Assembly (NCBI RefSeq): GCF_008831285.2 | Contig: NW_022205269.1 | Location: forward strand, 1-48,948 | Source of the DNA: Nymphaea colorata | Taxonomy: Eukaryota; Streptophyta; Magnoliopsida; Nymphaeales; Nymphaeaceae | Reading direction: 5' to 3' | Length of the DNA: 48,948 nt | Part shown: positions 9,430-22,168 of the stretch, piece by piece | How positions within the stretch are numbered: position 1 is the first letter of the stretch | Layout: each line of letters starts with the position of its first letter | Made by a program: the position numbers and the translations under genes | Notes under the pieces: model-generated | What the model was told of the DNA's origin: nothing | Databases searched by the model: none | Seen by the model: only the letters and a program-made list of their open reading frames with translations

Positions 9430-11634
9430 ATGAGGCCGTCACTGCGTCTTTCCAAGAATGAGGTAGAGTGCAAAGGTTTTAAAATCAATTTCAAATCGTA
9501 AAAAAGGTTACCTAAAACCACGTCTTAGATGAGTTGGAGATAATACTACTAAATGGGATTCCAAATGATCGACAAATCTTTATTTATACTCGAGATAATA
9601 AAATGTCCCCATACGTCATTGGTGATTACTAGACCGAATGGATTTGGAAAGAAAACAATTTCCTCGATGATTTAATGCTTTTTTAATTCATCAAGCCAAT
9701 AGGAAAAGATAAAAAATACACATATATTCTCAAATTTAAAAATTAACCAGCATAATAACCTAGTAAAAGATCACTTCATGAAGTATTTTGTGCTTAAATT
9801 TTAAATAGATACAACCGAATATCGCAGCATTAATAATTTTAAGAAAAAACTTTGTTATCAAGTCTTGGATCTTTATCATAAACACAACTACCTAACCAGC
9901 CATGCAATGTTTAAAGTTCGATATAATGCTTTATTTTCTGAATTAAATTTAGAATAGCCATTATCAGTAGGAGATAAGTTGAAGATTTTTTGTTAAGCAA
10001 TGAAAACGGAGAAAAATCTAAATGTTTTAATAATCTTCGATAGATATGATTAAATTTTCAACAAATTTGGTAGAAAAATGAATTCGGCCCTAAAAGACTA
10101 AATTTCTAATGAAATTCAATTGATTTTACAAGCATTAGACCCGAGTAAAAATGAAGGGATTTATAAATTAATAGTTTTTGGTGTTAGAAATCTATTTAAA
10201 TAATCAAACATCTTCAACAATATAGCGAGTGATTCCATTGATAACGCAGCATTAGGCTTCCATACGTATTTTGGATTTTCAAAATAAGAAATAGTCTAAA
10301 ACTATATCCCCTTATTTGAATATTCTTAAGTTCAAGGAAAGTAGGTAATGCTAAAGATCATCGTAATCATGTTTGGAGGATATCGGATCACAAATAATCA
10401 TACTGAATTTCGGATAATTAATCCATTTTCAACAATTACTTATTTGAAATAATGTCGAAAGTCAAGTTATGTTGTATTAAATCAGTAAATATTGAAACCT
10501 TGGCTCAAATAATCCAAAAATGGTGATGACTTTATTGAATTCGTTAAAGATAATATGAGGAATGAATAGTAAAGGCACTTTATACTCCATTTATATACAA
10601 ACTTAATTACAGATACAAAGAAAAATATAGAGTAATACAATAATTTAGGAAATATTATTAGCTCCACTTACTTTATCACCAAAAACAACAAGTAGTTTTC
10701 CAGAAAATAAATTATTTTTGATCTTCTAACGAGTGGATATTTAACATTAACTACGAATAATTAGATAATAATCCCAAATATCCAAATCAGATCATTCTAC
10801 TAAGATTATATCCAACAAATCATTAGTAAATACACAATGGATCACCTTGAATAGTAATAGTTCAGAATATTAAAGTAAAACTTTGATATTAGAAAATGGA
10901 ATACTTGTGTAAAAATCTTCTAACATACTATTCAAAAGACATTGACGAGGTTTTATAATTTTTGTGAGTACACTTTTAGTAGCTTGAGCCTCATCGACCT
11001 TACTACTCTAGACAAAGAATATGATTACTTTTATTAATTTTCTTATCAAAGACAAATGCGTCCTGATTTAATTCTAGTCCCTCACAAAGATCAAAATCCT
11101 ATGATTATTGTTGAAAACAAAATATTGAGGAAGGACGATAATCTTAACAAAAAGTTATAGCAAGCCCTAAATCAAATATTTTCTAGAAACTATATGAAAA
11201 TCTTGCTTTAATGCTAATAGCCAGACTCGAAATGCTGGTCGACGGCCATTTTAAGAGGATTAGTTGCCTAAAAGACTGAAAACTAGTTCAAAATATACCA
11301 AGTTTAGCTTGAACTTACTAAAGTAGAGATAGAAAAGCTGTCATATCTATCATAATCGATGAAATGTAAAGGAGTATCTCAAGATAAATTAAGTTAACTT
11401 GTATAATATTCTCAAAAATACTTTGGCATTACTCTTGAGGTCTAATCTACAAAATAATTCTTACAAGCAGTGTCCAATTTTTGTCCTTCTATACTATAAG
11501 AGCACAAAGAATAAAACAAAAAATTATTTAGGCTTTTTCGGCCTAAATTGCAGTATTAAATCAAACCTAGACAATAAGAATAGACAAGTTATAGGAGGAG
11601 CATAGGAAAAAGAGTTTTCAGTTGGATTTTTTGA
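9430..11634 (+). CDS. AAA-ATPase-like / PD-(D/E)XK family protein, copy B, intact (734 aa, possibly 802)
   Basis: The only copy that reads cleanly, from ATG 9430 to TGA 11632. Order of motifs: SWREYYEMGFQMIDKSLF, Walker A RPNGFGKKT near residue 68, Walker B VLIIFDRYDE near 200, FGFSKEEI, FGGYRI, INPFSTITYL, SGYLTL and IPN. The PD-(D/E)XK core is MRPDLILVPHKDQ (Asp546) with IIVENK (Glu562, Lys564) and a following ALNQIFSRNY, so nuclease ligands are present. It is more AT-rich than the neighbours and rich in TAA-coded Glu. The stop lies in a six-T run (11627-11632); one more T would keep the frame open to TGA 11835 and add about 68 residues. In bacteria this family is linked to mobile or defence-like loci; here its role is unknown. 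Confidence 0.85.
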
Positions 11635-12104
11635 AAAGTTTAAAGTCTACCAGAAGGATATTAACTTTAAACTCATCGGATTTTAATGGTCTTGAATTAA
11701 GCCAAAGCGATAAAAAAGAATTAAAAGACAATATCAGAAGGGTTTGGAGAATAGTTAGCAATATGAATAATTAGTAAGAGTTATACAAGCAATAGATGAT
11801 CAACATAATAAACAAACAGTATAATTCTGAACAATGATCCTCTTAATAAATAGTATTTCTCGAAGAAAATTCATTTTGACTATAAAAATATATCTTTTTT
11901 TTATTTTTAACCTCGAAATGTTGCGCTTTGTAAAGAATTACTTTGTTATTTAGATAGATATTATGTTTATAAGTCTTAAATGACAGATTTTTTTGAATAA
12001 ATCTCTTGATTTTTAAGTCTGTATTATTAATCTGCATTCCATAATTGAGATTTATTTGAAATCATGATCATAATTTAATTTAAATTAAATACACCTCAAA
12101 ACTT
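11635..12104. other. Spacer, first ~200 bp probably the 3' end of copy B in the shifted frame
   Basis: From 11632 a frame one base off copy B stays open to TGA 11835 and reads like ordinary coding sequence (SSDFNGLELSQSDKKELKDN). The rest, 11838-12104, is AT-rich with no recognised element and should hold the copy C promoter. Confidence 0.5.
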
Positions 12105-14560
12105 ATGAAGAAAATACTCCAAAAAGCAAAAGATTCTTCATTAAAACTCCTACAAAATGCAAGATAAATCCCAGATAAAAGCAATTTAGACTGGAGAGAG
12201 CTGAGAGAAGGAAACTATGCTTTGGTCGATAAGTCACTGCTCATAAACAGAATATTACGTTAATAGGATTAAATATTGGTAATAGCAAGACCATCCAAGT
12301 GGGGAAAGACTGTGTCTGTATCGATGCTCAGCTATTTCTTCAACCATCCCATCGACAAGCAATAATATTAATCCGTAAAACAAAGAAACTATGATCTATT
12401 TTTCGATTAAAAGCGGCCCTTGCTCATCAATAAGCATAGGGCATCTGCTTCACTTCACTTCATGAAATACATCGTCATCAATCTCTCGTTTAAGTGTATG
12501 GACGGAAGCACTTACGATGGCGTCGTAAATGAGCTCAATAAATAGTTTCAGATCTATATCAGCAGCACGGGTACCTAAAAACACATAATTCGGATAAAGA
12601 TATTGCAATAGTTTGCAAATCCACAACATAAACCTTAGTTTTCCAAAGCCTTTCCTTTCAATTGATTACGCTTGTCAATTGATAAAGATCCTTTACAGTA
12701 TCATAAGAAATAATTGATAATAATCATCGATGACTACGATTCTCCCATCCTCGCTTAAGAATATTCTAACAAGGAAGATAAAAACGATATTCAATACATA
12801 TTATGCACATTCATCTCGAAATTAAATGGTTCTGGGGTTTCAAACATCGTTGTCGTTGGAAGCACCAATCTGTTTGATCAACCATTTGAGAGTTACTCGA
12901 TATCAAGCAAATCTTCATCTGCTGACACTACCTATTACCCGAACATATGCTAGAGCCTCAACTTCGGCTTTACCAGGAAGGAGGTGAGTGACTTAGTTGT
13001 CTGTTTATTCCGAAATGAGACAGAAGAGGAGAAGCTGAAAGTGCGGCTGCTGGTTGAGGTAATTTAAGTGCTTTACGGAGGGTACGATGCAGCCATAGAA
13101 GATGAAAAACGTAAAAGGCACAAAATCACTATGTTCAATCCGTATCCGGTTCTCCAGTACCTAAAAAAGTGTGTATAGACACAAAAGATACACTACCCGA
13201 AAGATATGCTGATTTCTTGGACAAATAAGCACAATATCAAATAAAAGAACTGCAGAAATACTTATAAAAGAACTTATAAAAGATTCGGGATCCTTCAGCT
13301 ATCGAATTTTATTCCGACATTTTGAGAGAAAATAACCAAGATATTGGAGTACATACCTTCTTTCGTTTTGTTTAGAGGTCCTCTAGGCTTGAGGACAAGG
13401 ATCTATTCAACAATTGCAGCATGGTAAATCTTGGTCTTATCACACCAATCGAATCAACTCACAACATTCCCAACCATCAAGTATCGCTTTTGTTCAAATC
13501 TCAATTAACTAATTTATGGAAGAAAGATAAGGTAAGCAATAGAGAGCCTCCAAATTGACCTGAACCTATCTGACGCATCGGAAAGGGAATGGAAAAAGTA
13601 TGCACCATGGTCTTCAACAGACTCATGAGCAAATACCATTTTAAAGATGCCCTGTGCCTCCCTTGGCCCAGAGAGACTTGGTCCTGACCATCATACGCTT
13701 TCTGCAAAAATGAGGAATGCTAAGCAACGATGCAGCACCAGTAGACTCACTCACCCTCCTCTTGTCGTTATTCCCTTCAAGCAAGGCTTATCAGCAAAAG
13801 ACAAAGACAGACATAAAACCATCACCATCTACAGCAGCTACTCTGTACTCTAAAAGGATAATCGAACGGCAAAGAGAGACTAATCTTATTTCTAATTTGT
13901 GAAAGGAAAATGGTTGCGGACCGTGGCTACCAATGACCTATCGAAAGAGATCGGCTGGCAGCAAATAGCATTGAAGATGGTCTCTATCACAAAAAGGAAC
14001 ACCGATTACTAGCTAGACTTCGAGGAAACCATATTCTAGAGACAGTAAGTGGAAAGGATCATTTACTGTTCGTAAATGTTCTTTGATCAGGAATAGATCA
14101 GGTCTTTCCAATAATTTCAATCAGTTGCCTAATAAATAAATAATTTGCAGGGCTGGATGAAAAGGAGACAATACTAGAATACTTGGGCGTCTTCAAGGCT
14201 ACGGCTCCCTTTAAAATGGTAGAGTAAAATTTGGAAGTCACAAAGCAGATACTTTGGGATTTGAGAAAGAAGAAGAAAAGGAGTGTGGAGTAAATGGGCG
14301 CCCAACAGTTTTGTTTCCATCATGGGTCGATGTTTTGAAAGAGAAATTAGTGATTAGTAGGTGGTTCGCCATGCTAAGCGAGGAGGATTTGGTGTGCTAA
14401 TTTCCCAACCATAAGGACAGGTATGCAATCATCCGTCAGATACAGTCCACCTACGAGAAGCTAACAAAAGTTAAGGATAGGGGTTGTATAACATCATAAG
14501 TTGCGATCCTTTTGTATAACTGCTGTAATGGTTATAGGGTAGATCTGGGTCCTTCGACAG
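12105..14560 (+). pseudogene. AAA-ATPase-like / PD-(D/E)XK family, copy C, several lesions
   Basis: Starts at ATG 12105 and closely follows copy A: DWRELREGNYALVDKSLL, Walker A ARPSKWGKT, Walker B LIIIIDDYD, FGFTRKEV, YGGYDA, NPYPVLQYL. An in-frame TGA at 12663 interrupts it between the first half and the Walker B region. Beyond about 13280 several frame changes are needed, and 13500-13900 has no continuous homologous frame. Similarity to copy A returns at about 13900-14110 (KGKWLRTVA against KRKWFQFVA; EEVERIIY against VQVERIIF) and again near 14370-14490 (AIIRQIQSTYEKL against AIIKRIQSAYDAL). PD-(D/E)XK ligands were not found. The number and spread of lesions favour a pseudogene over isolated read errors. 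Confidence 0.7.
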
Positions 14561-15396
14561 TTTGATTTAAGGCTGTCTCAAGTAAAGCTTATGATCGTTC
14601 TAGCATTCATTCATATTTAAAGATTGACAATTAGATTAAATTACCATCATGAGCTTCTCATAATCCAATTTTTGATAACCTATCATTATTACCAATATCT
14701 TAGTTACATCCAAGGTGCCAACTTATGACTATTGAATGAACTTTAAGGCTAATGAATGCATTTAAGTTATTTTCTTTGAAATTATTACAGGTCAATCGCA
14801 AATAAATCACATTTAGTCAGCGTGTTATGCGCTCATGAAGGAAGGAAAAAAGTTTTGTATATTTAGGAAGCCTCAAACACCAATTGATGACGAATTATTT
14901 GAATGACTGAGAGGAGGGAAAAAATTATTTCTAATAAATATAGCTTTAAATATGATAAATCATACAGAAAATGACCATATATGATAAGTCTGTATCGCTA
15001 TTATTTGATTAATATCATGACCAGGCTAATAATACAGTCTTGAAAATAAATATTAATGACCCTCGTAAGATAGAATAAAATTAGCACTTGGTTTGTAAGT
15101 TTTTTTATTGAAAAGAATTTTCCATAATAAACATATTTATTTTTGTGTTTTTAGATGATATTTGGTTTATCCTGGGTACATTGGGTCTATTTATTGATTA
15201 GCAACTGATCCCACTCATATAACTATTCATAATTTATCAATTATGTTTATTTAACAGATCTTTCAAAGTTCATCAACCCAATTCCAAGCTAATCCTCATA
15301 AATTTCATTATCAATCATTCGTGATATTGGCGAAATAGGCCTTAACCTACCTTCAATCTCGCCAAACATATTGATAATATAATTTCTATTCGTCCA
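14561..15396. other. AT-rich spacer with a kinase-fold remnant and the shared A/C flank
   Basis: About 14725-14900 on the plus strand gives MNFKANECIEVIFFEIITGQ and a short tail to TGA, reminiscent of the helix after the APE motif in protein kinases (compare FGVILFEIITG). It is preceded by fragments with in-frame TGA, so it is at best a remnant. 14960-15120 is the flank shared with copy A. No intact gene is seen. Confidence 0.4.
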
Positions 15397-16644
15397 TTGA
15401 AGAATAATGGAATAAATGTACCAATTGGCAAATATAGACTCATATCGCAGCTCTCCTCCCTCAAGCAGGCCTCATTTCAGTTGCTTTTGCGGTCCAATAC
15501 CAAAAAAATAGCACAATTTCGGCGGGAACTTGCAGAGTATCTCGCATCGAACAGCATCACTGTTGATATCGTCGAAAAGAAGATAATCTACTCACAGGAG
15601 ACAAAGTGCAACTCATCTCGGAGGTGGTATATACCAACAATAGCCGAACCGTGGAAAATATATATACCGGAGGCTTCAATGCCAATCGTTTTTGAATATG
15701 TGCTTAACCATTGCAAACAGAAGACGCTCCTCAGCAGCGGCGCCCTCATGTCCGAGAATGCCTTTAGGTTTAAGATCGAACCCATGGTACGCATCGAGCC
15801 GATTTTCGACATAAGAAAAGGGAAGAAAAAGGACAACAAAATGATGAGGCAGGATTAGGAGGATGACGGCCCCGAAACAGTCACGCACAGGAATAGCGCA
15901 AAGAGCAATCGGAATGTGCACAGTTCGAGGAAAAATGAAGAAGACCACAGCAAGGATAGCATCAACCATGAGTACCACGGCCGAAAATGCTACTGCTGCA
16001 GCAACCGATCCAACGAGGATTCTGAACTGCAAGACGAGTTCAGTATCTTCAGCCGAGTGAAGAAATCCAATGTGGCCGATAAGGAAAATAGTGGCAAAAA
16101 ACAGAATAACCGGTCAAGCGAATTCAACCCCATCATCAAAAGAACCTCTCCGCAACCACTAGCGCATCAGCTATCCGTTAGAGGAGCCTCCAGCCAATCA
16201 GAAAGAAAGAAAAATAGCCCCAACCTTTACTTCAGAAAGCATCTTCAAACGATAGCCAATAAAAAGGAAGGGGAAGAAAGCAATAGGAATCCCAACAGTC
16301 CTAAAAGCCCTGTCAGTCCTACTGCAGTCAATCAAAAATTAGCCAAAAACTATGGAGTTAATGCGGATTAGTCAAACAAATGGATAAAAACCAAGAGGAA
16401 TGATTAGCCTATGGTTAAAAAGATGGAAATAGAGGATGATAAGGCTACCCAGCTCAAGAAAGCAGGCAAATTGCCAATAAAAATGCCCAAAAAAGATGAA
16501 AAAGTCTTCCAAAGGGCTTTCAAGCCAAGGCTAGACCAAAATAATGGGTCATTTAGTGAGGAGGAAGCAATAGGGATAACTCCAAGGATAGCAAATAGTT
16601 CATCAAGGGTGTAAAGAACAACCAATTCGTAAAAAACCCATTGA
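15397..16644 (+). CDS. Lys/Ser/Asn-rich protein of unknown function, N-terminal conserved block, frame uncertain
   Basis: A frame stays open from ATG 15397 to TGA 16642 (415 aa). The conserved part changes frame: the piece NLLTGDKVQLISEVVYTNNS, about 15583-15670, lies one base off, and a single extra A at the AAAA run at 15575-15578 would join it to VDIVEK. The inverted copy at 8673-8948 suggests that GCCAATCG near 15684 carries one A too many. After residue ~150 the protein becomes basic and low-complexity, with a small Cys motif (CYCCSNRS). The frame continues in other phases beyond the called stop, so the protein may be much longer (next entry). No family recognised. Confidence 0.5.
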
Positions 16645-19600
16645 ATAACGCCAAGACAGAGATCGAGCAACGCTTTTCATAGATGGTGGCTTCAAGCGAT
16701 CACAAAGTGTAGGTAATGGGAGGCTATTCGATCGACCAGAAGAATAATCAAAACATTTGTCCCGGTCTATAAAGAATGGCACACCATCGCAACTAATCCC
16801 TATAATCTTGGTTCAAAAATAAGAAGGATTTAGATCCCATTTCAAAATAAAGCGGACTAATGAGGTAAAGTTGAGGAACCATGAGATGTGCCCATGATCT
16901 TGAACAAATCGAAGGAAAAGGCATCGTCAGCGACCAAGCCTATATTGAAAGATAAGGTTCCTTCAATATTGATAAATCTCTGAACAAAAACAACTAAAAT
17001 TCCGCAAGTTCAAATAGATTAGCCTCTAATCGCATCAAGAAAATCCCATTAACTCAAAAAATGCAAATGATCAAGCAGGGACAGGAAAAAATGAAGGCGA
17101 ATGATAATCCTAAAAAGAAAGATTAGGATTTCAAAGTAATGGGCAGGAAGATAGCATAAACACTTTAAAAATGCACTAAAATCAAGAATCACCAAGAAAC
17201 ACATCTAAGAACAAGCAAAATAAGTCATCTCCGTCTCTGAAAAAGCCATAGAAGGGTCGAAGTATACTCAACCCAACAACAAACACATCAAGAATCAGAT
17301 AAAGAATAAGGAATAACTACCAAAGCCTCCAGAAAATGCCAAAAAGTAAAGCAAGTAGGAAGAATAAGGCATTAAGATGACAATTTTCAGTCACCCAATA
17401 GCGAATCAACAACAACTCTCCTTAAAGATCAATATAATCAACAAAGTATCAAGCAAAAACCCAAAGAGTAATAATGACCTGATGTCCCGCAAAAAACCTG
17501 AGAATGATTTAGCATCAACGATAAAATAAATCAACTATGAAGATGAGGGCACGAATAGCCAGGCCCCTAAGACTGAGGAGCGTAAGATTGAGCAGCAGAC
17601 TGAGGAGTAAGGCGCAAGGACTAGCCGCACCATTCCCATCCGCAACGAGAGCATTGAGCCGGTCAACTATGATGACAATTAGCTTAAAATAAGCACTCCT
17701 CATAGCAGTTGAGATTTTCGAAATCAAGCAAAGGATCAAAGGATTATTTCGACAAACTTCTGTAGTAAAATGAAGGAAACGAGTAATAAAAGACACCGAA
17801 GATGAAGCAATAGCATAAACAAAGTTAAAAACTATTCCACAACTGTGACTCTTCCGAAATGCCGACGATCCTGCCAACAGACAGACCATAGTTCGCTAAA
17901 CCAATCGAAACCCTACAACTCAATCAGCTGATTTCCTCCAGGATTCTGAGCTCTGCATCAACCAGTAGCCGTCATAGGGTGGGTGTGAGTCCCAGCCTTC
18001 GCAATAATACTCAACAACCACCAAAATGCAGGTTAAGTCAGGCTAGTCTGGCTCGATGAATAGGCTTTCGATAGATGGGCAAATTATTTCTCCTCACAAG
18101 GAGTCAAACAAGAGCATAATGGACGAAAAGTCACCTCGGAAGGCCTGCTTTAAGCAATCAGAGTCGCAGCATGAACTTTATGACTCAAATTTGGAATAGT
18201 TTGAGAAGGAACTTTTCGAAGATTCACCCACCCGATAAAGAAGCGACTCTAAGGAAGACCTGAAAGGAAATAAGCTGGAGGAAAAGACTATCTTCGATTG
18301 GAGACCATCGACGAGGTCAACGAATCCATCTATCGGCAAAACTAGAAGAAAGAAACATAATAAAAACTGAACTCAATATCGGTCTCCAGCAGCATATAGA
18401 GCAACAAATTGAGAGAAAATGTTTCGAACGTTAGCTCCAAGATTGTAAGCGACCCCTATCTTCCTCTATAAGCCAATGAAAGAAATAGCTTGGCCAGCCA
18501 TCATAGCAATAAAACTAGTCTTGAATAACTGCAAATGAGGAAAAGTTTGCCAGTGCGATCATAGGCATCGAAAATACGTCAGAGATCAAGAATTAGGAAA
18601 AAAGATCGGAATAACTCCTTAATAATTAAACTCGTGATAAAGATGAACGTCTTCCTTCTCAAAAGATGGCAGGATCGGCTGAAGAGCAAGAAATAGAAGC
18701 AGCTAACAGATTTCAAAGACCATAAACTGAAATTGCAACGCAGATGAAAGAATGGAGGGTCAAGATATGAATCCTGCTATGAAGATTCACAAGGAGGAAC
18801 CACATACTCAATCTAGGAGGACTGAAGAGTAAAAGATATAATAATTATCTACATAGTAGAGAAAAGAGTAAAACCGTAACGCTGCTTAGTTGACTTCTTA
18901 ATTCTAGATCAAAATCGTAGTTAAAAATGTAGCCAACTACGGAGAAATAAGAAGGAGATCACAATTATAAGCTTGCAAATAAGGATAAGCCAGCAATGCA
19001 TCAGAGATTGATTAGCGAATCAACAACAGAGGGAATAAGCATAATTGGAAAAGGATTAAATCAAATAAGGTGATAATCTTCCGATTAACATCACCAATCA
19101 AGCATCTTAAACCCCAAAATAATGACTGCATAAAGTGGATCGCTTTAAAGCGCTCCAATCTCATCGAAGTCTCCATTCAGATAGAGCGAAGGACATAAGA
19201 TCATCATAGCCAATCGCTTAGTAATACAGTAGCTAATCCAAAGTGAAAAGCAAGAATTAATTTTAGAAATAAGGCTAGAATATTAGAAAAATGCAAATAA
19301 AAATAAAAGTTTTGTTGAATCAACAAAAATTAATAACCTTCTCTGCCTAAATCTCATGAATTATAAGAAAAATAGGAATAGTATTAAAAAGGAAAAGAAG
19401 CTAATGCTAAAGAATAAAGATTGGAAGCAAACTAAAATGAAAATGAAGCTCAAAGATAAGTATAAACTCAGAAATAAATTGCATAGTAAGGTTAGAAGAT
19501 AGAGTTTTTGCGTCATAACCTGAAAATAATCATAACTATGCAAAGCCAAAGTAAAACATCAATAGCGATGCACAAAGACATCGAAAAACATCAAAGACCA

Positions 19601-22044
19601 ACAAATTGGAAAAGTAAATAATACTGAAAACAGCAATTAGAAAGCATCAAAGGTTATACTAACGAAAGAACTTAAAACCAGCATGACACTTCCAACCAAT
19701 CATTATCCAAAGGAATAATAAAAATTTGAATAGATAATAGGCTAAACTGAAATGGCTCAGCCATAGCCATCACAAAAAATAAGAGAATACGCTCGCAATT
19801 TAGATAAAAATAAGGATAATATGACCCAAAAAGTGAAGTCCAAAAAGGAATAAAGCAAAGACCAAGCAGAAAATGCATAAAAGCGTACAACTAAGATAGA
19901 AGGGCCGGCTAGCAAATAAAACAAATAGGATAAAAGCATATAGGACCATAGGTATGATAGCAAAGATAGCATCATTGAAGCAGGAGCCTATCGTCAATCA
20001 TAAATCCATCTGGGTTAGGTAGCCATCGCAATAAGGTCATCAGAATGGCAAAGTTGCTTCAGCAATAACTTCAAAAATGGAAAAAATGATCGACTCCCAA
20101 TAAGAAGAAAGGAAAACAAACAACAAGTAAAAGATCTAATCGACTTAAGCCTCACCTCAGCCACCTCACCTCCTCAATCATCTCAATCATCTCAATCACT
20201 TCAATCATCTCAATAGCCACAATGCCCCAATCGCTTCAATCACCTCAATCGCCTCAATCACTTCAATCATCTCAATCACCTCAACCAAGCAACCAACCAA
20301 GCAGCCAGCCAAGTAACAATAATAAAAAGTAAGAACATTCAAAAACAGCAAATAATAGTATAACACATCATCAAACAATAAACCATAAGATGTAAAGCCT
20401 CAAACAGTAAAGAATAGTAGAAAAGATTAGCAAATTCTGCAGAAAAACATGAAGAATACCCTTCAAACCTCCAAAACCGACCTATCTTTAGCTCCCAAAG
20501 CAAAACAACATATAAGTCCAGACCGACTACATCCTCCCTATCGAATAGCCAGAATCTTCATCGGAGAAGCTAAGCTATTATAAATCTCGAAGCGACCACC
20601 TCTCCAAAAAGAAATGCAAGATCAATCTCTGCGAACCATAGATAATCAATACCACCAGCGCCATCGGGACCAATCATGAAATATAGAATGATCAATCCAA
20701 GCGAAAGAACAAAACTGAAGCTATGTTCCAAAGTGGAAGCTAAAGACCGCAAGAAGAAAAAGTTGGAGAAAGAATGGCCTCAGATAGGTAGGGCGAGCGA
20801 AGAGATCATACCAAAAACAATGCCTTACTTCCTGCTACGTAGCCTTCCAACTGCTTTACCGAGCAAGTCCATTCCGAAAACCACAATACGCAGGCAAAAC
20901 CTCAGCTGTTTCCAACATCTTCGATATGAGCCATAACGATTCTCCGAATACCCCAATCAGCCAGTTAAGCCAGCAGTTGAGGAGATAAGACTTTATCCTT
21001 AACTTCAAGACCCAATAGAGCGAATTCTAGGCCACCCATCCTTAGATAATCAACCGGCTCGTCTACAAGAACATCCATACTGTGCGAGCATCCATCCAGA
21101 CAGACCGTTCATCGATGGGAAAAAAGACATAAATAATAGCCAATTGCTTATCTTTTGTGGATAAATTTTTACCCAACTTCACCAGCACTCTCATGAACAA
21201 GTAGAAAACGTAGGCTTGTCTATTCATCAACAACCAATGGATGTTGTTCTGCAACTCATGTGGCCAATTTTCAATCAAAGACGTCTTAGAGAGCGAATTG
21301 AGGAATAATCCACTTACAAGTGCATATAGATGATCACAGGCATGCCCATGCGCATCTTAAGGACAAATAGCATGACGCCAACAATAAAGATTGATAAAAT
21401 CTTTGAAAACCATGCTCGAGAAGAGAGACGAGGAGAAGAACTTTGAGACTGTGATGTACGGTCTCAACAAAATGAACCAAGACATCATCTGTCTTGATAA
21501 ATCAGATATTTCTTGGATAATGCGAAGCAATCGAAGGCTATTCTGGAGTGCAGGAAGGTAAATAAGAAAGGAGAGGAGGCCTGCAACTTCTAAGCCGAAC
21601 TCATCAACTAATTCATCCAAATCTTCCTGCTGAAAATCCGAAATACCTAACGCTATAGGTTGATCCATCAGCAGTTAACACATACGAAATCGAGCTTTCT
21701 CGCCTTATCTTCTACGTTTCTGGCAACTACAAGTTCATCCTTTATGAAGAAACTGCCAAAAATTAGTATAAGTTAATCAAGGAAAGCTACCTTGGCTGAA
21801 GCATAAAAATTAACGCGAACTCACAAGATTTCTACTGATTCTGGAGCCGATTCCCAAGAGATAGGGACAACACGTAGTCACGATGAGACTAGCAACCGAC
21901 CGTTCAGGAGAGGAGGGCAACCGCACAAACCGAGTGGTAAAGTACCAAAACGGAGGTAAGGCCAAGGGCTACCAAGGTGGGTACGAGAACCAGAAGAACC
22001 TTTACCTGCCAGTCTACAAGTAGATCACCGAATGTGATGTTTGA
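16600..22044 (+). CDS. Long disordered-looking coding region with many frame changes
   Basis: The plus strand keeps a coding-like composition (Lys, Ser, Asn, Gln, Glu) in alternating frames for more than 5 kb, but no frame stays open for more than ~300 bp. Pieces: IKGVKNNQFVKNPLNNAKTE just after 16600; an SQS-repeat tract at 20160-20310; around 21080-21310 a helical block, IIANCLSFVDKFLPNFTSTL followed by KTEACLFINNQWMLF, with a faint resemblance to Exo70 C-terminal helices; around 21680-21800 YEIELSRLIFYVSGNYKFIL; and a final stretch ending at TGA 22042. It could be the continuation of the 15397 gene, one or two further genes, or a decayed locus. Function unknown. Confidence 0.35.
20161..20310 (+). 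repeat. 9-bp tandem repeat tract, TCAATCATC-like
   Basis: Imperfect tandem copies of TCAATCATC, TCAATCACT and TCAATCACC, then CAACCAAGCAACC-type units. In one frame this encodes alternating Ser-Gln-Ser and Ser-Pro-Gln, consistent with a disordered linker inside the long coding region. The unit length is a multiple of three, as expected for a tolerated coding microsatellite. Confidence 0.8.
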
Positions 22045-22168
22045 TAACTACTATCTTTGCAATCATCAATAAAAATGGCGACTGTGGTGAATGTTTGATG
22101 AATGGCCAATCATATTGTATTTCTTTGTGATATGTGCCAAAATTTCTCTATATTTATAATTAATTATC
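22045..22168. other. Short intergenic spacer
   Basis: 124 bp of AT-rich sequence between the preceding TGA at 22042 and the ATG at 22169. It should contain the promoter of the SANT gene; no motif identified. Confidence 0.5.

Noticed and set aside
19361-19997. Hydrophobic minus-strand frames that look like membrane proteins
   Set aside because: They are the complement of Lys/Asn-rich plus-strand coding sequence, which always yields Phe/Leu-rich antisense frames.
20161-20310. CRISPR-like array
   Set aside because: Units are 9 bp, contiguous and without spacers. This is a coding microsatellite in a eukaryote.
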